The notes beneath the pieces are model-generated. The model worked only from the letters and a program-made list of their open reading frames with translations. It was not told where the DNA came from and searched no databases. The position numbers and the translations under genes were made by a program. Positions 49,001-64,000 of a stretch of 64,000 nucleotides of DNA are shown here, piece after piece. The DNA comes from Aphrophora alni (Eukaryota > Arthropoda > Insecta > Hemiptera > Aphrophoridae). Each line of letters begins with the position of its first letter. Position 1 is the first letter of the stretch. Where the stretch lies: positions 75,364,261-75,428,260 of the forward strand of contig OY740769.1 of NCBI GenBank assembly GCA_963513935.1, read 5' to 3'.

Positions 49001-52000
49001 TATATTTTAGAGAGTTAAACATTTATTAATTAATAAAATGATGACATAAATTAACCAATACAGGTTTATTGATTTATAGAAGATAAATCTCAATGGCAAA
49101 TAATAACATTATATAAAATCAAATTGTTTTGCGATTAATAATTTTGTTTTACTTTTAAAAAAATTCAAAATGATTTTCAAAAGAATATAATCCAAATCAG
49201 GAATCTCAGGTTTTCCATTCAAACAAAACGACCTCCATAAACTCTAGCCGCGAAAATTCCAAACAGATAATCCACCAAATTACCTAATTTAAATAGGGCT
49301 AGTGATAGATATGCGAACAGAAAATTAACAAATAAAATTATTACCAGGATATAATTTCATTTGATATTATTTTATATCCTAATAAAACCGACATCAAAAC
49401 TAATCCAAAAAATCCAATTAATCCAAGAAAATTATTCAAAATAAAAAAAAAAAAAAAAAAACTGTTGCAGAAAGATTTAAAACTCAGTATGGAACCACCT
49501 TTAGAAATCAGATGCGTCTACTACTTTTTCTTAAAGATTGCAAAAGAACCGAAAGCCGATAGACAAAAAGAATAATACCATTGTATTTAGCCGAATCTAA
49601 TGCACAAAGAATCCCTGTTGCATAGTTAGCTATCTCGTACAAATAACTAGTAAGAAGTAAAAAATCTACTTTATTTGTCATCTTAAACTTGGGCGATGTT
49701 TGATTTGCATCTGTCATCTAGAAAAGTCGCCCCACCCAACTACCAAATCGATCCCTGATTGGTTATTAGCTGCTAAGAAAATTTTATTGTATATCTTTAA
49801 ATGTTGCAAAAGAATAATTGTGTAAATTGTGTAGAAACTTCCAGCAAACATTTGAGAGTAACCAATCATTCTGAACTCAAACAATGTTAGTTTCTATTAA
49901 CTGTGAGCTTTTTTAAATATTTATGTTGTTATTGATTTTTTAAAGGAAATTTACATTTATACAAATTTTGTTTCTGACATTTATTATAACTGTCTATATT
50001 TAGTTTTAATTACGTTCCAAATCACATGATGGCAAAAATACTCTCATACTTCAGGGTTTCAACTGTGTTGTTTATTTAGGAGGAAATATTTTTATTACTC
50101 AAGATATTTGGTTTCCTGTTGATTTCTATTGTTTCAAATAACTTTGGTGTCTACTAATTTTATGAAAGTAAAATTATATGTCGATATAAAATAAGTATGC
50201 AAAACCCAGCTGTCATATTTGTTCATCGTTTTTTGGGTGTCCAAGTGTATTTACACAAGAGCAACATATCCAGATATTTTCATTATAATGATGTCAAAAG
50301 GTATTTTGCCAGGTTTATACTTCTATCACAAAAGGCAGGGTAAAACCACTTACACTTCCATAGTCTTTTTTATAAATTATTTTAAATTTGTTCAATGTAA
50401 AAATGAGTGAAATAGTAACTATTTGCAGAAAATCAACACTGATTGAGAGCGAGTTTAGCTTGAAATGATTAATAATCTAATAATTTGTAATCTAGCTCTA
50501 AAATTTCAAAATAAATAAATGTTTTGATAATTTAAAAAAAAACGAAATTGTAGTGATTATCGTCTAAATAAACCATATATTTAAAGAAAAATAGATGTAC
50601 TGATTTATATTAATTTGTTAAATTATGAAAGTTATATTCTAAAGACAAAACGATTTTGGTAGGTGTGAAAATTTATGTAACTATGTTTAAAAAAATATTT
50701 TTTTATCCGTTTATGATTTTAACGAAAAAAGTGTATTTACAATAAATATAACACTAATAAAATGGAGGTTTTAGTTGGACTTGAAAAAGCCGGATGAAAA
50801 CAAGATAAGCTCTGTTCGTGATGAGTTTTATACCTAATCTCCAATACAGAACTCCCAGAAAGTTAAGTCATTTATTTAGAGTTTCGGACAGGTGGTGAAC
50901 AAACTTTTAAGTCTGTGCAGATTTAGAAGGCAATAGATCACTCTAGTTCATATGTTTCTTATATGTATATAGCTGTTCTGCGTCTTTGAACTTGTCAAAA
51001 AATATTAAGCTCTATGTGAGTAATGTGTTTATTTCATTTCATGTGTTTTTGTTTTGTTTACTAAATGCTTGAAATTATCGCATTAAGAAAAGTTTGTCCA
51101 TCAGTTCTCCAACTCCTTCAAATACCCTAACCACGGGATTGCATACTTGTCGGTTATAAAAGAAAATGAAAATTTCGTAGACCTCCCAAAGCTAAATTGG
51201 CCATTAAAAAAAAAAAAAAAAAAAAAACTTATAATTTCTGTGTTTCAATTTTCACAGAGATATTCATCAACAGTTTCTGTATCTGTAAATTTAGGTGTCA
51301 TAAACGTGTGCTCAGAGTAACTAGTACTTTATCGAAATCTATCGTTTAATGACGGCGGTCATTGTTTATTTATATTTGAGACATGTTGAATAATTACATA
51401 AATTCCAAAACCAGCTATTACAAACTATCATTATTTTGAAACGGTTAGAATGTTATACAGATAAATGTTTTTTTTTATTTCTTTCTTTTTCTTTTTTCTT
51501 TTTTTTTTTTTCAAGATTTGGAAAATAAAAAGGATACAAACTTTCTTACAAATCATCACAACAAAACTAAATTTACACAAAGAGAAATTGTTAATCAAAA
51601 ATTATTTCTCATAAAAGTAATAATCATTAGAATGATTGAGTCGGCAATGAAGTAATATCTATATCATTTTGGTAATAGGGGAAAATTAAAATTGAAAGCA
51701 ATGTACCAAAATACATGGAGTTATTACTTTATAAATTAAAAAGATTCATTACAGCTCTCAAAGTGAAGTATCCATTTCCAATCTTGTTTAAAACTTCCTT
51801 TTAAAAACTTGTATAATTTAAAACTGTCGAGAACATGTAGTTAAAATTTACATTGTATAACACGAAAATAGATTTGTTATGCGAATGCATTGCACCATAA
51901 TGTAGTATACACTCCAGTGAATATAAACATTGAAAGACAACTCGTGAAGAGGGCACGATAAAAGTTTTAACAATTTGTATAATATATACATTTACTCTTT

Positions 52001-52249
52001 TATATGACTGAAATTATTTCTAATATTATTAGAAAGAAAAATGTTATCGACATATGGTTGATGTAACTGTTGGAATGGTAACACCAAAACAAATTAAAAG
52101 TACACTGATCCAATAATTATTAGTGGATTTAATATTTGGTATTTTAAATTTATTATTTAATTTTCTTTAAAAAAATAAAAAAGAAAGTATTTTATATTTC
52201 GTTTAGAATAAAATTACAACTTGAAAAATTGGTGTTTTCTGTGCAATTT
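46013..52249. other. AT-rich intergenic DNA
   Basis: No supported gene. A 69-codon minus-strand frame at 49717-49508 follows an acceptor-like GACTTTTCTAG and has a hydrophobic middle, but no homology is recognisable. Poly-A runs occur near 49443 and 51207, and a T-rich run near 51460-51512. Confidence 0.4.
47243..47280 (+). ncRNA. CTTGANAA...CGAAACG motif
   Basis: CTTGATAACGAGAG, a nine-base loop, TCTTTCGAAACGTCG. A GAGA/TCTT stem can form. It resembles the PLE-associated motif with a changed left core. Confidence 0.3.
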
Positions 52250-52458
52250 GCTTTCAAACCAATCTCGTCAACTTCCAACCGAGTCAACCACTGTTGATAT
52301 ATAGTGGGTTTCTCCCGCCACCGTACCACAGGTTGGAATGAACCAAACTGCACATAAAAAACCTTTTGTCTTAGGTGGAAATTGAACCCATAACCTTAGG
52401 TACCAATCCTTGATCAAGGGACTGACGCCTCAAGCCTCTTAACCACTAGAGTTAGTTA
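52250..52458 (-). mobile_element. tRNA-derived SINE
   Basis: On the minus strand the head has an A-box-like TAGTGGTTAAGAGG and, about 55 bp on, a B-box-like GGGTTCAATTTCC, the internal RNA polymerase III promoter of tRNAs. No cloverleaf can be completed. A tRNA-unrelated body follows (TTCCAACCTGTGGTACGGTG, then GGCGGGAGAAACCCAC). Boundaries are estimated; the head is most like a serine/leucine-type long-arm tRNA, which is uncertain. Confidence 0.6.
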
Positions 52459-54896
52459 TTTAACAACAATTGAGTGATGTTGCCACACTGCTTATCCTAC
52501 TCCTTAGTTACATTAACAACCCGTAAAAGGATCTTCGGTTCATTACTATTATCTCAGGAACTATAAGATGAATCTGATTGAAATTTTTTGTGTAATTATG
52601 AAACTTAGTTACATAACTGGAAACTCAAATATAGTTTTGAACAAATCTAGCCTATTTAAAAAAAAGTGATTTTTTCAAATTTAAAACGTGTTTTTTATAA
52701 ACATCACAATGTTTTTAAATTTGTAAAAAAAAAGAAAAAAAAGAAGATTTTCCATATATGTAAAACTGTATATATTTTCAGGAGAAAAAACACAGAAGTA
52801 TGATATCTTTATTAGTATTTGAGAAAAAGGGCCATTTGTTAACATGGTGGAAGGTAGGGCGCAGTGACCCCTTAAAAGAAATTTCCATTTGCAAATATCT
52901 CACCCTTCGTTTGGTTTCGTTAAACTGACTATATACTCGTATATTAATTTTTGGCAACAGGGAGTAGACGATGTGAATAAATTTTTATTACATATAAATA
53001 AATGTTAATACTTAAATTTTATTTGGAGATTTGTTAAAAATGTATAATTAGTGAAGTAGAGATTTATGCAGTTAAAAAATAATACACCTGAAATATGAAA
53101 TCATTAACTATTACAGTTTACATCTATGAAAACATTTAACCTTAAAAGCCCATCGTTAAGAGCAGAAAGTCTAAGCAGTACCCAAATGGATTTTTAAATT
53201 ATATAGACCTAAATAAATTAACAGATTCTCTTTATAATAAAAAGGTTCTGAGAAGTTTTAAAAATGATGTAAAATTTATAAATAAACCACCCCCAGGATT
53301 AGACAAAGTTAAAAAAACGGTGCAACACATTGCACAACGTTCTCACTCATGCATCACAAAAACTAATCAAGATTATTTGTCATCAAATATGTGAGTACGA
53401 TAGTTATCAATCAAATAGTGAACAAATATTTAAATAGTGCGTATACTTTTATTTTGCCATAGAAGTGCCCTCAGCGAAAATTGTATTTCATTAAATACGC
53501 CGGTGAAGGTGTATTTTTGTTTTTTTCCAATTATTCATAAATTGATTTTTTTTATTACTTGCGAATTTCTATAGTAGTTTGTATTTAAATCTTCACATTT
53601 CACTAAAATTTTAACAAAATTAGTGTAGCAAATTTTGAATAATTACGCCTTTTATAACAGCTACATGACCGATTTTATTAGCGATAACTCATTAACCAAT
53701 TTTGTTAAAGAGATCGTGACTAATACTCTTTGTTTGAGTCCTTAGTGGTTACATCTGAGCACAAGTTGATCACTATAATGATTAAAATCCATTTTTAGAA
53801 AACAGTAATTTTGAATTTTTCCTTGCTATAACTACCCTAAAATTTTGAGTGATCGACAAAATGAAGTAACATTCCAAAATATAACCAAAATATGCTCACA
53901 TTCCAAATTTGATCAAAATCGGTACACTAATTTGGGCTCTAAAGCACTGTATGAAGAAACATCAAAAGAAAAAAAAAACATAACATACACCATATATATT
54001 ATAATATATAGGCTATTATATTTATAGATTCAGAAGTTTTAAAGCCTTATAAAAGGCTTTTATAATTTGTTTATAATTAATTTTAAAAATAACTACAATA
54101 AACTAAATTGAAAAAAATGTGAACTAGCAGTTTAACTAGTTATAAAATATAAAATTTCGTTTGTCTTAAAATTGTAGTTAAATCTTCTATCCTTTAATAT
54201 TCATATATGGGATATCGACGTCGTCTTTCGTAAATAGGTTGAAATATAAAGAAGACAATTCAGATTTTGGTCGGTAACATGTATTTAACTTGTATAAATA
54301 CCAAAATGTCAATGAAGACAGGCATTAATCTGAGAATTACTGCTGGAAAAATTCGCCACTGAATTCAATTTTAAATAGTAAATAGTAGTTTTTTAAAATA
54401 CGTTAGTAAAAAACTGGTGATAAATATCTGTTTAATTTATCCAAAAACATCGTCTTGAAAACCGTTTTCAAAACATTTGTATACAAACATAATAGTTGAT
54501 TTTGTATGGGTGTAAATTAAAATTGTTGGATTTTTGAAAATTACCATTTAGTGGAATTTTGATGTTTTCTAAATTTAATTGACTTGCTTAAAGTGAGTAC
54601 GAGGGTAGTAATCTAAAGGGCCATACCTGGATGCACACCTATTCTCTTGTAGTCTTGGGTTAACTCCTTATTTTTCAACTATTCTATGAAGTCTCCATTG
54701 AACAACATTTGTTCTCTTCCACTCTAACGCTATTAGAGTATTCAAGCGTTAAGTGTCTGTTATTTTCTTCGTTTCCGTATAAAGCGATGATGACCGATAA
54801 TAGTTTTTAGCTTTTAAACAATAAGCAAAACGATATTCATTTAATTTATGTTAACGAAGTAAGCCAAATGCGTAACGCAAGTTAAAACCCAAGTAA

Positions 54897-54899
<3 letters not shown>
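52459..54899. other. AT-rich DNA with old dispersed-repeat traces
   Basis: 52.54-52.93 kb and 53.6-53.85 kb carry phrases such as AAAGAAATTTCCATTTGC and CCGATTTTATTAGCGATAAC, in the style of the diverged repeats at 27.5-28.7 kb. No gene. Confidence 0.35.
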
Positions 54900-54943
<44 letters not shown>

Positions 54944-54963
54944 ATATATATATATATATATAT
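54900..54963. repeat. (TA)n microsatellite with a CC interruption
   Basis: TA units, interrupted once by CC and ending in TATGTATG. Confidence 0.95.
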
Positions 54964-55243
54964 GTATGAGTTTCGTTGAATAGTGGAGTAAAAATAGACA
55001 CTAAAGAAATATATTATACCTAATTTACATATGAAAAAAAGAAGGAAAATTAAATATACCTGGACGGAATATCCCCATATTCAATTATTGTTATCTATGA
55101 TAACTAACTCTATATCACTAATTTAAGAATGAATAATACTGTTTGTCAGTTCTATATAACAGATCAGAATGAATCTTGTCTGTAGTTATAATTAAAAACC
55201 TAATATTCATTTGATTGTTAAACTTTAGTGTAAAAATCTGAAT

Positions 55244-55427
55244 TTTTAAATAAAATTAAAACAACAATTTTTTACTATCAACCACAATGTTTTAATAGAA
55301 ACTTGCCGACCATGGTTTCGCTAGTTAAAGCATTGTCAAGGACTTATACAAGAAATGATGGTCGGCAAGTTTCTATTAAAACATTGTGGTTGATACTAAA
55401 AAATTGTTGTTTTAATTTTATTTAAAA
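55244..55427. repeat. Inverted repeat, 70-bp arms, 44-bp spacer
   Basis: Arms 55244-55313 and 55358-55427 are complementary with one visible mismatch (ACTATC against GATAC). The spacer holds a CTTGANAA...GAAAC motif on the minus strand. Confidence 0.92.
55314..55340 (-). ncRNA. CTTGANAA...GCGAAAC motif in palindrome spacer
   Basis: Minus strand CTTGACAATGCT, TTAACT, AGCGAAACC. AGC/GCT can pair. It has the same layout as 47243-47280, placed at the centre of a long inverted repeat. Confidence 0.3.
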
Positions 55428-58865
<3,438 letters not shown>

Positions 58866-59398
58866 TACAGTTTATTTCAATTTCATGCATTCTTTGGTTT
58901 GATTTCGTACAATGCTGTATTTTGTTTTTCATTACATTTTCCGAGTTCGTTAACTAGCACGATTGGACAAACTGTTCAAATTAGTCTTAGAATTTTTTAA
59001 AATAGGTAGTCCCTTTTTACCACTAACAAAGAAGCATAAAAAAAAATTAAATTCTATTTTCAAACTCGGACCATAATAAATAAAAACCTAAAAGTACAAC
59101 ATCCAAATATGACTTATTGATATCTTTTTGATGGGGGAATATATTAAATCGGCCTTTAAAACTGCTATATGAGTCCAGTAAAATAGAAAAGTTGGAAACA
59201 ATTAAAACTGGACTTTAAAAATCACAATTTGTCCTAGTATTATGGTAATTTGATTTATTTAAATGATTAATCTTGTCATAATACGGGGAGAAAACGAGAT
59301 ACAGTTCTACAGCTTCTATACAGGGCCGGTTATTGTATTATTTTGAAGCTTCTATTACAAATTGTAACATCTTATAAATAAAATAAATTCCAAGAGGA

Positions 59399-59448
<50 letters not shown>

Positions 59449-59830
59449 TGACAGGAACCAAATCAATATACATTCCCTACAACTCTAACATTTGTTTTAC
59501 TACCACTTATTTCATTTTATTCATTCATGTTTTAACGCACTTCAAACAATTGTTTTTAATACCTGATTATATTTGCTATAGTTTAGAAGGGTGTATGCTA
59601 AAAAAGAGAATTAAATTGCTACTTTTTCTATTTAAAACTCCTTGAAAACAAATCTATAATTAAGTCTAATTGTCTTAACGAATAAACTAAAATATACCTA
59701 TAGAAACTGTAATTTTGGTTTGTTTTTCAGTTATACACATATTGTATGGGTACAATTTTGCTTAATATTATTGAGTTTAGAGCTTATATGTATATTGTTT
59801 TTCATCAGTAGAGGGTAACGGTATATTGTA
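58866..59830. other. AT-rich intergenic DNA
   Basis: No gene. Includes the (TA)n tract at 59402-59445. Confidence 0.45.
59402..59445. repeat. (TA)n microsatellite
   Basis: About 22 uninterrupted units. Confidence 0.97.
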
Positions 59831-60235
<405 letters not shown>

Positions 60236-61922
60236 GCAAGGATACAGAATACTAATGAACGAATCTATTCATCCAGAGAAACATACGTTAACAATGTTGT
60301 TATTAAAATAACAATGCGTGAAATAATAGTCCATTACTATGACTTTGCTGTATAAACTTTCAAAAAGCTAGAATATAAGATCATCATGTTTAATACTCTG
60401 CTCCAAGAGCTTATTATTACGCTTTAAAATTGATTACTAACTTCCAGGACTTATACGTAAAAAACTATACACTATTTTAACACAGCTCTTTGTAAAAACC
60501 ATGTGAGAATTGAATTAGTGTCCGAAAATACGTAAATAAATAATGATGTAGATAATCAATGTAGAGGTTAATTTGAGGTTTGGGCCACATTATAAACTGT
60601 AATTTCGTTGGGCGTTCAATTGTAATTTCAGATTAGCTTAAATGATCTATAAAAGTAAACCCAAACGTGAAACGCAGGGAGGAAATTGTGAATTTCAATT
60701 TAATTTGAAAATTTGAGCGATGGTTAAGATAGAAGTTCCCATTAATGGATTTGACTATTTCAATTTTATCTAATGGCTTGGGTAGGGTAATTTATGAACC
60801 GAATTTTATTCTGTTTTGATAAATATTACTTAAAAATGGGGTGTTAAACTACAAAAATAAATAAATAAAAAAAAAAAGGAAAAAATAATAACAATAACTT
60901 TGCCCCTTATTCAAACTAACATAATATTTGATAAACACTTTAATGAAGAATAGAAGTCAACTTTTGAAGCGAATTATTCTGGGTGACGAATATCTTGCAA
61001 ATAAATTAGTTTGTGCCAAGAATAATTCTAACACACTTTGAGAAATTTACAAAGAGAGACTGGTACTGTAAATTACCTTGTCATTATGACATAGAGCATA
61101 CGAGGGGATGATCAGCTACTTTTGACCCTTTTAAAACTTCTAGCATCTTCAATACATTTTTTTTTGTGTCATAATATCTAAATATCAAAGAAATCACAAA
61201 AACGACATCTAATTTCAATGTTTTTCGGTCTGAAGTACAACTTATAGTGAATTCATAATTTTATATAAAGTGTTGAATCAGTTTTAACGAACCAGCAAGA
61301 CAAGTGTTGGTGCAAATCGATAAATACGTAAGTATTTAAAAAAATGTTAAATTCACGTTAACTGTCCTTTGAAATCTTACTCAAAAGAATATAAAAATAG
61401 CAAACATTGACATAATACTAATCTTATGAGTAGGATCGGTACTTATTTCATGGTTTTAGGTCTTAGATTTTCCATAAGACGGAACTCTCCCGTTGGAATT
61501 CTTTTATTTTAAACAGAAAATGCAGATACCCAGTCTTCATACCAGAGCAGTGTTAAATAATTGGAGAATTAATGATAAACAAAACTTTTAATTTGTTTCA
61601 CTATTTAAATATTGACAGTTTCAATATATGTTTCAAAAAGATTTTCCTGTAGATGTCTAATATACAAGAACTAGTATAGTATACAGTGAAAAATAACACT
61701 GTCATTTTGAAATGGTGTTAGAGACTTTTTATTTTCATTGTACTTCATGGGACAATTATTTTACCTGTTAATACGGGAGGGTACAAATTTACATTTTTCT
61801 AATAATTATAAGTTAAATTATAAATATTAAGTTGGCATGAATTATATTTTTACTCGTGTTTAATATAATACAGTTTTAACCAATGTTTAGTGTAGAATTT
61901 ATAACTCTGTGTAGAGATTCAC
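60236..61922. other. AT-rich intergenic DNA
   Basis: No gene or repeat family recognised. Confidence 0.45.
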
Positions 61923-62123
61923 AAAACTGTACAATGTATCACTTTTACAGTGTAGTATGTTTTGTAATTTAGTACCTTATACTATGTAGAATCATGTGTA
62001 ATGAAAAACCATGAAAGACATAGAAACCTGTGCAATGCAAAACCTTGAGACGTGTAGAATCATGTGTGGTGTTTAGCCAGTATAATGAAGTACCTTGTAC
62101 AATGTAGAACTAGGTTTATCAGA
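61923..62123. repeat. Diverged minisatellite, 17-bp unit, about 12 copies
   Basis: When cut at 17-base steps, consecutive units align: GTACCTTATACTATGTA, GAATCATGTGTAATGAA, AAACCATGAAAGACATA, GAAACCTGTGCAATGCA, AAACCTTGAGACGTGTA, GAATCATGTGTGGTGTT, a 16-base unit and GTACCTTGTACAATGTA. The consensus is near GAACCTTGTACAATGTA. Confidence 0.75.
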
Positions 62124-62466
62124 GTGAACTATGTTCAGATTAAGGAGCAAAAAATCTTTTCTTTTTGGTTCCTCCAATTCAATTTTATCTTTTATATCAT
62201 ATCATTTTGTGGAATAAATATGTAATTTACAAATATTTGATTTTGCAGGTTTAAAATTGTCAGCCAAATATACCAAGATATCGTTGAGAAAATGTTAATA
62301 TTTGATAGGAAAAATAATAGATTTAATATAGCCTACTTTTTTAAGAATGTAAATTCAACTTAGTTATATTTTGATAAAAGTTGGCATTGCATCTTATATT
62401 ACTTACTGGAGAGGAGTTTTGACTTTATATATTCTGTCTGTGTGTATTAATTATTTTTAATTGATG

Positions 62467-62479
62467 AGACTACTTTCTA
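62467..62479. repeat. 13-bp direct repeat, left (possible target duplication)
   Basis: AGACTACTTTCTA, repeated exactly at 62762-62774. Confidence 0.65.
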
Positions 62480-62574
62480 TATTAAATGTTGAGCTTGACT
62501 TATGAGAAAAACTATACAGTATAACAAACACACAGAACACAATTCTCATAAAAAAAAATACGCCTAAGTATCAG

Positions 62575-62606
62575 ACGCGTTTCAACGACAAGGTCGTCCT
62601 CTTCAG
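62575..62606 (-). ncRNA. Hammerhead-like motif, left arm
   Basis: Minus strand CTGAAGA, G, a GACGAC stem, CTT loop, GTCGTT, GAAACGCGT. The core and six-pair stem are intact. Confidence 0.55.
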
Positions 62607-62668
62607 TAATACACCAGCTACACCAACCAAACCTGAGTTGTGGTTTGGTTGGTGTAGCTGGTGTATCA

Positions 62669-62700
62669 CTGAAGAGGACGACCTTGTCGTTGAAACGCGT
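62669..62700 (+). ncRNA. Hammerhead-like motif, right arm
   Basis: Same motif as the left arm, reading outward on the plus strand: CTGAAGA, G, GACGAC, CTT, GTCGTT, GAAACGCGT. Confidence 0.55.
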
Positions 62701-62761
62701 CTGATACTTAGGCGTATTTTTTTTTTTATGAGAATTGTGTTCTGTGTGTTTGTTATACTGT

Positions 62762-62774
62762 AGACTACTTTCTA
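62762..62774. repeat. 13-bp direct repeat, right
   Basis: AGACTACTTTCTA, matching 62467-62479. Confidence 0.65.
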
Positions 62775-62889
62775 ATGATGCAGAAAGGAATCGTTAACAA
62801 TTATATAGAGAGCAATCATTTCTGCAATAATTAGTTGAACCTCCTTAACTCTGTGCCTTTCTTGACGTTCCGTTGCTTTCGATAATTTA

Positions 62890-62910
62890 CAAAAAAAAAA
62901 AAAAAAAAAA
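62890..62910. repeat. Poly-A tract
   Basis: About 20 A after GATAATTTAC; another A-rich AT mixture follows at 62940-62970. Confidence 0.85.
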
Positions 62911-63079
62911 ATGCTAGTTAAAAACTAAAACTAAACAAGAATATATATATAAAAAAAAATATATATTTATTCTCAGTTCTCAGTTTAAAAAAAGAAGTAG
63001 TGATTAGGCCTCTGGCTTCCATAAGGTTTCCTCAGAAAAATACCGTCCCTCAGAATTATGGTTTGTCTTATTTTCATCT

Positions 63080-63507
63080 CTTATAATTCTGGAGTTGCCA
63101 ATAGATATGAGACTCCTTGATAGTAGTAGGTTTATTTTTGTAAAATTAAATCACATACACTATTCAAGGATAAAATAAGGCAAAAGCTTTATTTTATCCT
63201 TGAATATGGAGTTTCAACAAGAAATATCTGCTATTACAATAAAGTTTACATGCACTATTACTCCTGTTGGGTTTTAAATTTACCAACATTTGCTTCTTAT
63301 AATACAAATGATAATTTAGAATAATATAAAAGTATTAGAGGAAAAAAGGTTCAGATTCTACATACTTTAGGAAAAATACAAGTCCTTATTATTTGACGGT
63401 CTGGAAAAAAGGGCGATAAGAAGGGAGCAGCAGTTGGCGATATATTAATAGAAACTGTACCGACAGAGGAGAAAATAAACCAGGAAAGGAGAATAAATAA
63501 AAAAATA
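63080..63507 (+). repeat. Dispersed repeat family R1, copy 3
   Basis: Upstream block GGAGTTGCCAATAGATATGAG matches copy 1. The core has TTTGCTTCTTATAATACAAAT, GCAGCAGTTGGCGATATATT, AATAGAAACTGTACCGACAG and GAGAATAAATAAAAAAATA. It carries an extra hairpin at 63162-63205 absent from copy 1. Confidence 0.7.
63162..63205. repeat. Perfect 17-bp hairpin
   Basis: ATTCAAGGATAAAATAA at 63162-63178 is the exact complement of 63189-63205; the loop is 10 bases. It lies within R1 copy 3. Confidence 0.9.
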
Positions 63508-64000
63508 ACAGATGGTCGTAAAATTAAGGAAATGGTACCAATCAAACGTACGTTACAGATTTATTATTTACATAGCAACATATTGCATGTAAAACAATTA
63601 AATGACTATGTCGCTTCTGACAACATGATTAGGAAACAAAATCTATTAAATTACAAGGAATACTAAAAATAAATTTAGAAGCCCTAATTTTTTTTTTTTA
63701 CATTATTGTAAGTAAAATACACAAAAATATCATAATTAAAAAATATTTTAATTACAAATAAATTTTGATCGGAGAAAATATAGGATGTTCAACTATTACT
63801 TTAAAATATTTTCAGTTATAATGATCGGCAAACTATATTTACTATATCCAACATTTCAGTAAATAGTTTTAATGCTCCCACATTCCCGCCACCAATAAAT
63901 AACTGGACAACCGAAAGTGTTAAACGCTAAGAGATTCGTTGTAATAAGCTACATTTGTGAACATTTCAATCACTAAATGAATAAAAACCCAACTTATATT
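63508..64000. other. AT-rich DNA to the window end
   Basis: No gene or repeat recognised. Confidence 0.45.

Larger units (their letters stand above)
62480..62761. mobile_element. Palindromic insertion with hammerhead-like motifs (PLE-type terminal repeats head-to-head)
   Basis: Arms 62515-62633 and 62642-62762 are almost perfectly complementary over about 120 bp. They differ chiefly by A9 against T11, one base near the motif (AGTAATAC against GTATCACT) and the centre. The spacer is 8 bp. Flanking 13-bp direct repeats suggest that 62480-62761 inserted as one unit, with a 35-bp non-palindromic left end. No protein is encoded. Confidence 0.7.

Noticed and set aside
49200..49440. Possible mitochondrial insert or membrane-protein fragment
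   Set aside because: The minus strand gives a short hydrophobic string, but no recognisable mitochondrial gene or tRNA and no continuous frame.
49508..49717. 69-codon minus-strand frame after an acceptor-like TTTTCTAG
   Set aside because: No signal peptide, domain or second exon could be found; AT-rich chance frames of this length are common here.
52370..52450. A functional tRNA gene on the minus strand
   Set aside because: A-box and B-box are present, but acceptor and anticodon stems do not pair and a non-tRNA body follows; a SINE fits better.

Overview
The window reads as arthropod, most likely insect, nuclear DNA. It is AT-rich, gene-poor and intron-bearing. It holds degenerate CCTAA-type runs (the complement of the insect telomere unit TTAGG), many dinucleotide microsatellites, a Ty3/Gypsy element, Penelope-like debris and a tRNA-derived SINE. 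One 200-base N gap (34395-34594) shows it is an assembly scaffold. A hemipteran is plausible, but nothing here proves the order.

Layout. 1-3.2 kb: a decayed minus-strand, retroelement-like coding region flanked on both sides by the same diverged repeat. 6.66-11.44 kb: a nearly intact Ty3/Gypsy LTR retrotransposon with 249-bp LTRs that match by eye, a 5-bp target duplication, a tRNA-Ser-type primer site and a gag-protease-RT-RNaseH-integrase order. Its pol frame is broken by a TA run directly after the reverse-transcriptase aspartate pair. 20.05-25.13 kb: a two-exon plus-strand gene for a 575-residue single-pass LRR membrane protein. The 24-residue LRR register supports a non-canonical GC-AG intron. 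30.78-33.31 kb: a two-exon minus-strand gene for a secreted, helical, N-glycosylated protein of 443 residues that I do not recognise. 39.6 kb: a possible single exon resembling the N-terminal region of acid lipases. 42.9-43.6 kb: a frameshifted Penelope-like element (PLE) remnant ending in a GIY-YIG endonuclease domain. 52.3 kb: a tRNA-headed SINE. The rest is noncoding DNA with repeats.

The most unusual signal is a recurrent short motif, CTGANGA, then a short hairpin, then GAAAC, usually followed by a CGCG palindrome. It matches the conserved core of hammerhead ribozymes of the small type reported from PLE terminal repeats. One copy lies about 200 bp downstream of the PLE endonuclease remnant, where a terminal repeat should be. 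Two others sit head-to-head inside long palindromes (42.0 and 62.5 kb), so each palindrome carries the motif on both strands. The 62.5 kb palindrome is bounded by a 13-bp direct repeat, as if inserted as a unit. Further copies are at 13.4, 16.4 and 35.4 kb. A related CTTGANAA variant occurs at 38.6, 47.2 and 55.3 kb, the last in the spacer of a third long inverted repeat.

The two confident host genes are not obviously functionally linked. Both encode proteins entering the secretory pathway and lie on opposite strands about 5.6 kb apart, with convergent 3' ends.
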